Shown: piece after piece, positions 1-6,938 of the stretch
Layout of the letters: each line of letters opens with the position of its first letter
Position numbering within the stretch: the stretch's first letter is position 1
NCBI RefSeq assembly: GCF_001556045.1
Contig: NZ_LSIC01000112.1
Coordinates: 1-10,678 of the forward strand
Direction of reading: 5' to 3'
Source of the DNA: Bradyrhizobium sp. CCH5-F6
Lineage (GTDB): Bacteria; Pseudomonadota; Alphaproteobacteria; Rhizobiales; Xanthobacteraceae
Length of the DNA stretch: 10,678 nt
The notes under the pieces: model-generated
Seen by the model: only the letters and a program-made list of their open reading frames with translations
What the model was told of the DNA's origin: nothing
Database searches by the model: none
Translations under genes and position numbers: made by a program

Positions 1-12
1 GGGCGGGCCGGC

Positions 13-954
13 TCAGCCGTGCACGATCGCTTTTTCGATCATGCAATGGATGCCCTTGGCGCCGTTGACGGTCTGGGTCACGCGCAAATCGGCGGCCAGG
101 CTGCACAGCGTGTAGGCGTCCTCGCGCGACAGGTTTCGTTTCTCGCCAAGCAGCGCGATCATGTCGCGCAGCGCACGCACCGCGCACTGGTCGAGATCGG
201 GGTCCATCGCCATGGTCATGTAGTGCGTCGCCGTTTCGGCGCGGGGGTAGTCGAGCCGCATGTCCTTGCGCAGCGTCAGGCGGAAGCGGCCCTGCAGCGC
301 GGTCTCGATCGCGGTGACGCAGACCTCGCCATCGCCCTGCACGCCGTGTCCATCGCCGCAGGAGAACATCGCACCCGGAACGAACACCGGCAGATACAGC
401 GTCGCCCCGGCGCCGAGTTCCTTGTTGTCGAGATTGCCGCCCATCGCGCGCGGAATCAGCGATGAGATGCGGCCCCAGGCGGGCGGCGGCGAAACGCCCA
501 TCACGCCGAAGAACGGCTTGAGGGGCAGCTCGAGGCCCCACGGCATGCGGCCAACCATCTGCGAGCGGTCCAGCGGGATGTTGAGAATACGCGTCTCGTG
601 GAAATCGTCGGGCAGGGTGCCGGACAGCGGCTTGATCATGTTCCAGCCCCAATCCTGCCGGAGCTGGACGTCGAGGATCTCGACCGCGAGCACGTCGCCG
701 GGCTCGGCCCCCTCGACCGCGATCGGACCGGTGAGGATGTGGCCGGGCAGCATGCGCTCGTTCCTGGCATGGACCTCATGCATCTCTGGCGGAATGTGAA
801 ATTTGTCCCGATCGGGCAGCATGTCGGGTCCGCCGCTGATCGTATCGACCGTGACCTCATCGCCGCTGGCAATGGTGAGGACAGGCTGAAGCGCGGCTTC
901 GAAGAAGCCCCAATGGCAGGTTTCGGGGCTGGAATGCAGGTGATGATGGGTCAT
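13..954 (-). CDS. Acetamidase/formamidase family amidohydrolase
   Basis: Predicted cytoplasmic hydrolase of the FmdA/AmdA family, which releases ammonia from small amides such as formamide or acetamide. The 313 residues match the shorter branch of the family. Visible signatures are an N-terminal SSPETCHWGFFEA (residues 8-20), matching the family's PET-x-HWG start. A GGNLDNKELGAGATLYLPV stretch lies at 172-190, and the glycine- and acid-rich FSCGDGHGVQGDGEV at 197-211 is the most diagnostic metal/active-site region. Near the C-terminus is AADLRVTQTVNGAKGIHCMI (287-306). No signal peptide or membrane segment is seen. The ATG start is followed at once by a His-rich MTHHHLH. The upstream Shine-Dalgarno is weak, but a start here leaves the conserved HWG motif at the expected distance. 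The gene stands alone on the minus strand, divergent from the DUF218 gene. The exact substrate cannot be told from sequence; many relatives are annotated only by family. Confidence 0.93.
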   Translation of the reverse strand: MTHHHLHSSPETCHWGFFEAALQPVLTIASGDEVTVDTISGGPDMLPDRDKFHIPPEMHEVHARNERMLPGHILTGPIAVEGAEPGDVLAVEILDVQLRQDWGWNMIKPLSGTLPDDFHETRILNIPLDRSQMVGRMPWGLELPLKPFFGVMGVSPPPAWGRISSLIPRAMGGNLDNKELGAGATLYLPVFVPGAMFSCGDGHGVQGDGEVCVTAIETALQGRFRLTLRKDMRLDYPRAETATHYMTMAMDPDLDQCAVRALRDMIALLGEKRNLSREDAYTLCSLAADLRVTQTVNGAKGIHCMIEKAIVHG

Positions 955-983
955 TTGCCGCGTCCGCTTGGTTTCATCGGCCG

Positions 984-1055
984 CGGGCTTGACCCGGCGA
1001 TCGATCCTCTTTCAAGAAGATTTCTGAAGAAGTGCGGGGCGGTCAAGCCCCGCAC
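984..1055. repeat. Paired palindromic (REP-like) repeat in the divergent intergenic gap
   Basis: GGGCTTGACC at 985-994 is repeated as its exact reverse complement GGTCAAGCCC at 1041-1050, so the gap can fold into a large hairpin. The right arm also forms its own hairpin: GTGCGGGGC (1032-1040) and GCCCCGCAC (1047-1055) are perfect 9-base arms around a 6-base loop. No T-run follows, so it is not a typical terminator, and it lies between two divergent genes where none is expected. The same GGCTTGACC core occurs in the repeat at 5239-5267. From memory, palindromes of this form are scattered in Bradyrhizobium and Rhodopseudomonas genomes. I see no convincing promoter in the 955-1086 gap. Confidence 0.6.
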
Positions 1056-1086
1056 GGACGGACAAGACGATTCCAGCGAGGCTCCC

Positions 1087-1890
1087 CTGTATTTCGTTCT
1101 TTCCAAGACGCTCGGCACCGCGCTGCTGCCGATCAATCTCCTGGTCGAGCTCGGAATCCTGTCACTGCTGCTGATGGCGACGCGCTTTGCCGCGCTCGGC
1201 CGCAGGCTTGCGGTGATCACACTGGTGCTGCTGGCGCTCGCGGCGTTCTCGCCGCTCGGCAACCTCCTGATCTATCCGCTGGAGTCTCGCTTCCCGGCGT
1301 GGGATCCGTCGCGTGGCGCGCCCGACGGCATCATCGTGCTCGGCGGCTCGGTCGACACCGATCTGTCGGCGGCGCATCGCACTCCGGTCGTCGCGCACGC
1401 GGCCGATCGTCTGTTCGCGCCGGCCGAGCTTGCGCGCCGCTATCCGAACGCGCGCATCGTCTTCACCGGCGGAACGGCGAACCTCGTTTCGACCGAGGCG
1501 AGGGAGGCCGACTACTCCGCGCCAATCCTGGAGAATCTCGGCATAGCGAAGGAGCGCCTGATCCTCGAGCGCAATTCCCGCAACACATGGGAGAACGCGA
1601 TCTTCACGAAACAAATGGTGGCTCCGAAGCCGGGCGAGCGCTGGCTCCTGGTGACGTCGGCCTTCCACATGCCGCGCTCGATGGGGATCTTCCGCAAGGC
1701 CGGGTTTGACGTCGAGGCCTATCCGGTGGACTGGCGGATGGGCGGGCGTGACGATCTATTCTCCTTCACCAACATGGCAGCGGACGGGCTGCGACGGACC
1801 GAAGTGGCCGTCCGCGAGTGGATCGGCCTCGTGGCTTACCGTCTGATGGGCCGGACCGGCGATTTGCTTCCGGGTCCGGGCAAGGACTAG
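1087..1890 (+). CDS. DUF218 (YdcF/SanA/ElyC-like) membrane-anchored protein
   Basis: Predicted inner-membrane protein with two N-terminal transmembrane helices (about residues 12-31 and 41-60), then a periplasmic or cytosolic DUF218 domain (about 80-250). ElyC and SanA relatives are linked to cell-envelope and peptidoglycan integrity; the biochemical activity of the family is poorly defined. Motifs seen: GIIVLGGSVD (81-90), RIVFTGG (123-129), SRNTWENAIFTK (164-175) and LLVTSAFHMPRSMGIFRKAGF (187-207, with the conserved TSAFHMPR). The frame is open upstream to 598, but that part lies opposite the amidase gene and the palindromic repeat and has no family character. Homology-like sequence begins at YFVLSKTLG. 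The best-placed start is a CTG at 1087 with GAGG (1078-1081) five bases upstream, giving 267 residues. No ATG, GTG or TTG fits as well, so the start is inferred. It leads a plus-strand run with the next two genes, after a 56-base gap. Confidence 0.85.
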   Translation: MYFVLSKTLGTALLPINLLVELGILSLLLMATRFAALGRRLAVITLVLLALAAFSPLGNLLIYPLESRFPAWDPSRGAPDGIIVLGGSVDTDLSAAHRTPVVAHAADRLFAPAELARRYPNARIVFTGGTANLVSTEAREADYSAPILENLGIAKERLILERNSRNTWENAIFTKQMVAPKPGERWLLVTSAFHMPRSMGIFRKAGFDVEAYPVDWRMGGRDDLFSFTNMAADGLRRTEVAVREWIGLVAYRLMGRTGDLLPGPGKD

Positions 1891-1933
1891 AACGAGGGTC
1901 GCAAAACAACAACACGGCGCGTGATCGCCGGCC

Positions 1934-1940
1934 GGGAGGG
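1934..1940 (+). promoter_or_regulatory. Ribosome binding site of the DUF169 gene
   Basis: GGGAGGG ends six bases before the ATG at 1947. This fixes the start, although the reading frame is open upstream to 1818 inside the preceding gene. Confidence 0.7.
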
Positions 1941-1946
1941 ACCGCC

Positions 1947-2729
1947 ATGCAGGAGCAGAACGCAGAGAGAATCGATCTTGCCGGCCTCGTCGCCGATCTC
2001 AACGGCCTGCTGCGGCTGAAGACGACGGTGATCGGCATGAAGCTTTTCGCGCAAGCAGCCGAGATGGAGGCGATCCCGAAGATCCGCCGGCCGAATGCGA
2101 TCCACACCACCGACCAGATCGTCAGCATGGCCGCGCGGCTGGGCTGGACGGTCGGTATCACCGCCGAGGATTTGGTCGGCGCGCAGTGCCGCGCCGTGAT
2201 CGGGCTGGCGCCGCAGGATGAAAAATGGCTCGCCGGCGAAAACTACGTCGGCGTCTGGCACGGCACGGCGGAGGACGCCCGCAGGCGCCAGGAGGCGCTG
2301 GACGTGGTTCCGTTCGGGCAATATCAGGCGCTCGCCGTCAGTCCGCTTACGAGCGGACGGCTCGAACCGCCCGACATCTGCCTCGTCTATGCGACGCCGG
2401 GGCAGATGATCATCCTCATCAACGGGCTGCAATATACCGGCTACAAGAAGTTCGAATGGGGCGTGGTCGGCGAGACCGCCTGCGCGGATTCCTGGGGGCG
2501 GGCGCTCAAGACCGGGGAGCCCAGCCTGTCCTTGCCATGCTATGCCGAACGGCGCTATGGCGGCGTGCCGGACGAGGAGATGCTGATGGCCTTGAAGCCG
2601 TCGCACCTCGCCAAGGCAGTCGAAGGCATGAAGGCGCTCGCTAAAAATGGCCTGCGCTATCCGATCCCGCCCTATGGCATTCAAAGCGACGTCCGTGCGG
2701 GCATGGGCGTGAGTTACGCGAAGAAGTAA
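1947..2729 (+). CDS. DUF169 family protein
   Basis: A 260-residue soluble protein of the DUF169 family (COG2043), whose function is unknown. Recognised from its overall layout: a short helical N-terminus with LKTTVIGMKLF (24-34), a TTDQIVSMAARLGWTVGIT region (54-72), a conserved cysteine in GAQCRAVIGL (78-87), the hydrophobic core QMIILINGLQY (153-163), and GETACADSW (175-183) followed by LPCYAERRYG (196-205). Cysteines at 81, 145, 179 and 198 could suggest a metal or redox role, but this is only inference. No signal peptide or membrane helix is seen. The ATG start is supported by a strong Shine-Dalgarno. The stop lies nine bases before the next ATG, so it is co-transcribed with the oxidoreductase gene and a shared pathway is likely. 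Confidence 0.85.
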   Translation: MQEQNAERIDLAGLVADLNGLLRLKTTVIGMKLFAQAAEMEAIPKIRRPNAIHTTDQIVSMAARLGWTVGITAEDLVGAQCRAVIGLAPQDEKWLAGENYVGVWHGTAEDARRRQEALDVVPFGQYQALAVSPLTSGRLEPPDICLVYATPGQMIILINGLQYTGYKKFEWGVVGETACADSWGRALKTGEPSLSLPCYAERRYGGVPDEEMLMALKPSHLAKAVEGMKALAKNGLRYPIPPYGIQSDVRAGMGVSYAKK

Positions 2730-2738
2730 AGGCCGACC

Positions 2739-3917
2739 ATGAGCTCTTCGAAATTTGACATCGTCGTCTACGGCGCGACCGGCTTTACCGGCCAGCTCGT
2801 CGCCGAATATCTGGCGACGCATTACAAGGACGACAAGTCCCTGAAATGGGCGATGGCGGGCCGCAGCCTCGACAAGCTGAAATCGGTGCGCGAGGCCATT
2901 GGTGCGCCCGCGGACACGCCGCTGATCGTGGCGGATGCGTCGGATGCGGCGTCGCTGAAGGCGATGGTGGCGCAGACCAGATCGGTGATCACGACGGTTG
3001 GACCGTATCAGTTTTACGGCGAGGAGCTGCTCGCGGCCTGCGTCGCTGCGGGTGTGGACTATTTCGATCTCTGCGGCGAGCCGGTCTGGATGCGGCAGAT
3101 GATCGACAAGTACGAGGCGGCGGCCAAGGCGAGCGGCGCGCGCATCGTGTTCTCCTGCGGTTACGACTCCGTGCCGTTCGAGCTCGGCACGTTCTTCGTG
3201 GAGGAAGAGGCCAGGCGCGTGTTCGGCGCGCCGGCCGCGCGCGTGAAGGGCCGCGTGCGCGACATGCGCGGCACGCTATCGGGCGGCACCGCGGCGAGTG
3301 CCAAAGCGACCTTCGATGCGGTCGCCAAGGACCTCAGCCTCGTCGCCATTCTCAACGACCATTTTGCGCTGACGCCGGGGTTCACCGGTCCGAAGCAGCC
3401 GAAAGGCAACAGGGCTGCCTACGAAGAGGATCTGCAATCCTGGGCCGCGCCGTTCATGATGGCGCTGATCAACACCCGCAACGTCCATCGTTCCAACATG
3501 CTGATGGGCTTTCCCTACGGCAAGGACTTCGTCTACGACGAGATGGTCCTGACCGGTCCCGGAGAGAAGGGCGAAGCCAACGCCAAGCGCGTGATGGCGG
3601 CCAACGCCGAGAAGACCGGTCCGAACGCGCCGAAGCCTGGCGAGGGCCCGTCGAAGGAGGAGCGCGAGAACGGCTTGTTCGATCTGCTCTATGTCGCGAT
3701 CGCGCCGGACGGCCGCATGGTCCGCGCCGGCGTCACCGGCGACCGCGATCCCGGCTACGGCTCCACCTCGAAGATGATCTCCGAATGCGCGATCTGCCTG
3801 CTGCGTGATGCGACGGATGTTCCGGGCGGCTTCTGGACGCCGGGCGCAGCGATGCAGCACAAGCTGATCAAGCGGCTGGTCGATCACGCTGGGCTGACGT
3901 TCAGGGCGGAAGCCTAG
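2739..3917 (+). CDS. Saccharopine dehydrogenase-like NAD(P)-binding oxidoreductase (trans-acting enoyl reductase type)
   Basis: A 392-residue protein with an N-terminal Rossmann domain. DIVVYGATGFTGQLVAEYLA (7-26) contains the GxTGxTG dinucleotide-binding motif, MAGRSLDKL (39-47) ends the second strand and suggests NADP preference, and ITTVGPYQFYGEELLAACV (84-102) is typical of the family. Later signatures are YFDLCGEPVW (108-117), CGYDSVPFELG (140-150), SGGTAASAKATFDA (181-194) and DPGYGSTSKMISE (337-349). The closest characterised relatives are mycobacterial trans-acting enoyl reductases of lipid synthesis and the animal SCCPDH protein; true saccharopine dehydrogenase activity is unlikely. 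No transmembrane segment is obvious. The gene follows the DUF169 gene by nine bases and ends 19 bases from the convergent polymerase gene. The substrate is unknown, probably a lipid-like or acyl compound by analogy. Confidence 0.9.
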   Translation: MSSSKFDIVVYGATGFTGQLVAEYLATHYKDDKSLKWAMAGRSLDKLKSVREAIGAPADTPLIVADASDAASLKAMVAQTRSVITTVGPYQFYGEELLAACVAAGVDYFDLCGEPVWMRQMIDKYEAAAKASGARIVFSCGYDSVPFELGTFFVEEEARRVFGAPAARVKGRVRDMRGTLSGGTAASAKATFDAVAKDLSLVAILNDHFALTPGFTGPKQPKGNRAAYEEDLQSWAAPFMMALINTRNVHRSNMLMGFPYGKDFVYDEMVLTGPGEKGEANAKRVMAANAEKTGPNAPKPGEGPSKEERENGLFDLLYVAIAPDGRMVRAGVTGDRDPGYGSTSKMISECAICLLRDATDVPGGFWTPGAAMQHKLIKRLVDHAGLTFRAEA

Positions 3918-3922
3918 GCTTC
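3909..3922. terminator. Perfect palindrome over the stop codon in the convergent gap
   Basis: GAAGCCTAGGCTTC is a perfect 14-base palindrome that includes the TAG stop of the oxidoreductase gene. The next gene converges, with only 19 bases between the stops. It could form a small bidirectional hairpin, but there is no loop and no T-run, so a terminator role is weakly supported. Confidence 0.25.
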
Positions 3923-3936
3923 GTCTCGTCCCGCTC

Positions 3937-5193
3937 TCAAGCTGAAGATTCTTCGTCGCCAGCCTTGATCTTGTAGGCCTGCGCGGCGACGAACATGCCC
4001 CACATCGCGCCCAGCATCATCCAGAAGTGCCGCCAGTGGTCGGTGTCGATCACGAAGCTTTCGCCGACGGTGCCGAGGAAGGCGGAAAACACCGCGAGAT
4101 AGGCGCGCTGCCAGGGTACACGCACGAAGATGTGTCTGAAGCCCATGATGACGGTGGTGAAGACCAGCGCGGGATAGCACACGCCGGAGAGCCAGCCGCC
4201 GGACATGAAGGCGTTCAGGTAGGAATTGTGGGTGTCCTCGGGGAAGAAGCGGTGGAATTGCAGGGGGCCGATGCCGAACGGCAGGTCCAGCGCCATCTCC
4301 GCGCCGAGGATGTGCCGGCCGAACCGGCCGAAGCGGCCCTCGTCATAGCTCTGGTCGAAGCTCGCGCGCTGCTTGAACATCTCGGCGGTGGAATCGAGCG
4401 ACAGCAGCACCGCGATCAGCGCGAGGCCCAGCACTGCGGCGACGATCGCCATGATGACGATGCGCGAGCGCTGCGCATTGGTGCGGCTGGTCAGCACCAT
4501 CAGCGCCAGCATGAAGGCGGAGGTCAGCACCAGCCCGCCCCAGGCGGCGCGGGAGAAGGCGAGCAGGATCGCCAGCGACATGATGGCGAAGGCCATGACG
4601 TTGCGGAAGGCTTTCGCCAATTTGTCGGAGACGACGCTTTGGAGCGCGAACAGCGCCGGCAGGATCAAAAAGGCGCCGAGCACGTTCGGGTCCTTGAAGG
4701 TGCCGCGCGCGCGTCCATAGAGCGTCAGGAGATCGTTGCCGCCGGGGACCAGGTGGAAGTAGCCGGCGACGGCCAACAGCGATGCAATCATCGCGCCGAC
4801 AATGAGGCCGCGGCGGAGCATGTCGAGCCGGGCCGTCGTGTCCTCGGCAATGACCATGGCGAAGAACACCACGGTCACCGCCATGTACCATGAGGTTGCG
4901 ATCCAGGTCGCCACCGTGGACTGCTCGAGCAGCGGGATCGCGCTGATCGTGTAGCCGACATTGAGAAGAACCAGCAACGCGACCAGCGGCATCAACGCGA
5001 GCTTCAGGCGCAGGCCGGTGGCGAAGAAGGTGACGGTCGCGAGCAACGTCGCGATCTCGTAGGGGCTCGGCTCGATGAAGACGATCGCGCCGCAGGCGCC
5101 GACCAGCCACACCAGCGCGCGCTGCAGCGCCAGCACGCCGGGCGCAGCCGGTGAGGCTGCGTTCACTTCGCCGGCTGTCGCCGCATACGCCAT
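3937..5193 (-). CDS. O-antigen ligase/Wzy-type polysaccharide polymerase (PF04932-like)
   Basis: A 418-residue polytopic inner-membrane protein with about ten or more hydrophobic segments. It is predicted to act in the periplasm on undecaprenyl-diphosphate-linked sugars, joining repeat units (Wzy/ExoQ role) or transferring a chain (WaaL role). Family signatures are RARGTFKDPNVLGAFLILP (161-179), the LAFSRAAWGGL arginine motif (211-221), and PFGIGPLQFHRFF (305-317) followed by PEDTHNSYLNAFMSGG (318-333), which holds the conserved periplasmic histidine. The short C-terminal tail is acidic (GDEESSA). The start is set at ATG 5193; a TTG directly before it (5196) would add one residue. No good Shine-Dalgarno is seen. 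It is the last of three minus-strand polysaccharide genes, 81 bases after the phosphotransferase gene. Context favours a polymerase over a lipopolysaccharide ligase, but sequence alone does not separate the two. Confidence 0.87.
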   Translation of the reverse strand: MAYAATAGEVNAASPAAPGVLALQRALVWLVGACGAIVFIEPSPYEIATLLATVTFFATGLRLKLALMPLVALLVLLNVGYTISAIPLLEQSTVATWIATSWYMAVTVVFFAMVIAEDTTARLDMLRRGLIVGAMIASLLAVAGYFHLVPGGNDLLTLYGRARGTFKDPNVLGAFLILPALFALQSVVSDKLAKAFRNVMAFAIMSLAILLAFSRAAWGGLVLTSAFMLALMVLTSRTNAQRSRIVIMAIVAAVLGLALIAVLLSLDSTAEMFKQRASFDQSYDEGRFGRFGRHILGAEMALDLPFGIGPLQFHRFFPEDTHNSYLNAFMSGGWLSGVCYPALVFTTVIMGFRHIFVRVPWQRAYLAVFSAFLGTVGESFVIDTDHWRHFWMMLGAMWGMFVAAQAYKIKAGDEESSA

Positions 5194-5238
5194 CAAACGC
5201 TCATACGCTTACGCTACTTGTACGTCACAAACACCGCT

Positions 5239-5267
5239 GTCATCGCCCGGCTTGACCGGGGCATGAC
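5239..5267. repeat. REP-like palindromic repeat between polysaccharide genes
   Basis: An imperfect palindrome with 12-base arms matching at 10 of 12 positions: GTCATCGCCCGG, loop CTTGA, CCGGGGCATGAC. It shares the core GGCTTGACC with the repeat at 984-1055. It lies in the 81-base gap between the phosphotransferase stop and the polymerase start, and so would be in their shared transcript, where such hairpins can affect mRNA stability or relative expression. Confidence 0.6.
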
Positions 5268-5274
5268 GGAAAAC

Positions 5275-6837
5275 TCAATACGCGTTCTCGTTCTTGGTCA
5301 GCAGCGAGATCGGCGTTTTCAGGAGAATGTAGAGGTCGAACAGCACCGACCAGTTCTCGATGTAATAGAGGTCGAACTCGACCCGCTTCTGGATCTTCTC
5401 TTCGTTGTCGATCTCGCCGCGCCAGCCGTTGATCTGGGCCCAGCCGGTGATGCCGGGCTTGACGCGGTGGCGGGCGAAATAGCCGTCGACGGCTTCGTCG
5501 AACAGGCGGCTCTGGAGCTTGCCCTGCACCGCATGTGGACGCGGGCCGACCAAAGAGAGGTTGCCGGAGAAGACCACGTTGAAGAGCTGCGGCAGCTCGT
5601 CGAGGCTGGTCTTGCGGATGAAGCGACCGACGCGGGTGACGCGCGGATCGTTCTTGGTCACGACCTTGGAGGCGGTCGGGTCGGCCTGATGGTGGTACAT
5701 CGAGCGGAACTTGTAGACGTCGATGCGTTCGTTGTTGAAGCCGAAACGTTTCTGCCGGAACAGCACCGGGCCGGGGCTGTCGAGCTTCACCGCCAGCGCC
5801 ACCAGTCCCATCACCGGCAGCGCTGCGAGCAGCGCGAGGCTGCCGACGACGCGGTCGAACAGCCACTTCATCACCAAGTCCCAGTCGGTGATCGGCGCCT
5901 CGAACACGTCGAGCGTCGGCACCTCGCCGAGATAGGAATAGGAACGGGGGCGGAAGCGCAGCTTGTTGGTGTGCGCGGACAGGCGAATGTCGACCGGTAG
6001 CACCCAGAGCTTCTTCAGCATCTCCAGGATGCGCGTTTCCGCCGAGATCGGCAGCGCGAACAGCACGAGGTCGACGCGGGTGCGGCGGGCAAACTCGACG
6101 ATGTCGTCGACCTTGCCGAGCTTGCGCGCGCCGGCGCAGGTGTCGAGCGCGCGGCTGTCGTTGCGGTCGTCGAACACGCCGAGGATATGGATGTCGGAGT
6201 CTTCCTGCGCGTTCAGCGCCTCGACCAGCTGTTCGCCGTTGCGGTCGGAGCCGACGATGATGGTGCGGCGGTCGAGTCGCCCCTGGCGCGCCCAGTCGCG
6301 CACCAGCGCGCGCAGCACCAGGCGCTCGGCCATCAGCGCGGCGAGCCCGAGGACATAGAAGGCGGCAAGCCATAGCCGCGACACTTCGCTGCCGAACTTG
6401 GCGAAGAACGAGATGCCGATGAACAGCAGGAAGACGAACGACCAGGACGAGATCATCCGCGTCATCTGCCGGAGCTGCCCGCGGAACAGCTGCACCTGAT
6501 AGATGTCGGCGGCCTGGAAGCAGACGACCGCTGCGATGGCGACGGCGACGACCTCCGCAGGATAGACCCAGCTGAAGCCGGAGAGCGGCATGACATAGCC
6601 GACATAAAGGGCGATGCCGACGAGGCTGAGCAGCGCCAAATCGGCGAGGCGGACGAAACCCGCGATCACGATCGGCGAATAGGCGCGGGCGACCTTCTGG
6701 TTGACCACTTCGAGTGCGGCGGGCGAGAGCCGGCGGCGGCGCTCCACGAAGGCCTGGTCGGCAGGCTTCGCCGCGGCACTGGTCGCGGCATCGAGCATCG
6801 AGCGTGCGTTGAGCGGTTCCACGGCGTCCACGTCCAT
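5275..6837 (-). CDS. Undecaprenyl-phosphate hexose-1-phosphate transferase (WcaJ/ExoY-type initiating transferase)
   Basis: Integral membrane enzyme that starts the repeat unit by moving a hexose-1-phosphate, probably glucose or galactose, from its UDP-sugar to undecaprenyl phosphate. The 520 residues are typical of the long polyprenyl phosphoglycosyltransferases. About four transmembrane helices lie at 62-84, 94-113, 131-147 and 155-173. A Rossmann-like CoA_binding_3 domain follows ([13 protein letters not shown], 192-204, to about 290). The C-terminal bacterial sugar transferase domain (about 322-520) has a membrane re-entrant helix, then [13 protein letters not shown] (354-366), KFRSM (376-380), the catalytic Asp-Glu pair in [12 protein letters not shown] (410-421), LSLVGPRP (427-434) and [14 protein letters not shown] (461-474). 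ATG 6837 is the natural start; the Shine-Dalgarno is weak. It sits 102 bases after the glycosyltransferase gene and before the polymerase gene, probably in one operon. The sugar specificity is inferred from the family only. Confidence 0.94.
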   Translation of the reverse strand: MDVDAVEPLNARSMLDAATSAAAKPADQAFVERRRRLSPAALEVVNQKVARAYSPIVIAGFVRLADLALLSLVGIALYVGYVMPLSGFSWVYPAEVVAVAIAAVVCFQAADIYQVQLFRGQLRQMTRMISSWSFVFLLFIGISFFAKFGSEVSRLWLAAFYVLGLAALMAERLVLRALVRDWARQGRLDRRTIIVGSDRNGEQLVEALNAQEDSDIHILGVFDDRNDSRALDTCAGARKLGKVDDIVEFARRTRVDLVLFALPISAETRILEMLKKLWVLPVDIRLSAHTNKLRFRPRSYSYLGEVPTLDVFEAPITDWDLVMKWLFDRVVGSLALLAALPVMGLVALAVKLDSPGPVLFRQKRFGFNNERIDVYKFRSMYHHQADPTASKVVTKNDPRVTRVGRFIRKTSLDELPQLFNVVFSGNLSLVGPRPHAVQGKLQSRLFDEAVDGYFARHRVKPGITGWAQINGWRGEIDNEEKIQKRVEFDLYYIENWSVLFDLYILLKTPISLLTKNENAY

Positions 6838-6938
6838 TCCAGAGCCCGCGGCACGGCCTTGCGCGCCCGGACAAGCATCCCCTGGCGCCTCGATTATCGG
6901 ACAAATCGGAAGATTCTCTAAAGCGAGCTTAAGGATGG
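6838..6938 (-). promoter_or_regulatory. Leader region upstream of the phosphotransferase gene
   Basis: This 101-base gap has an AT-richer half next to the glycosyltransferase stop. On the minus strand, TTGTCCGATAAT (about 6892-6903) offers a possible -10-like GATAAT, and TTGTCCG occurs a second time closer to the gene. A secondary internal promoter is possible but not established. No strong terminator is seen here, so read-through from the glycosyltransferase gene is likely. Confidence 0.2.

Noticed and set aside
1032..1055. Rho-independent terminator
   Set aside because: Stable 9-base stem but no T-run after it and it lies between divergent starts; better read as part of the palindromic repeat.
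598..1086. Open frame extending the DUF218 gene 489 bases upstream
   Set aside because: Most of it is antisense to the well-supported amidase gene and the rest crosses a palindromic repeat; the protein sequence there has no family character.
4027..4893. A 288-residue plus-strand frame opposite the polymerase gene
   Set aside because: His/Glu/Gln-rich low-complexity translation without recognisable domains; an antisense shadow of a membrane protein gene.
5240..6904. A 554-residue minus-strand frame, longer than the phosphotransferase it overlaps
   Set aside because: It is Arg/Pro/Ala-rich with no motifs, typical of an out-of-frame shadow in GC-rich DNA. The overlapping frame at 5275-6837 has all the transferase motifs.
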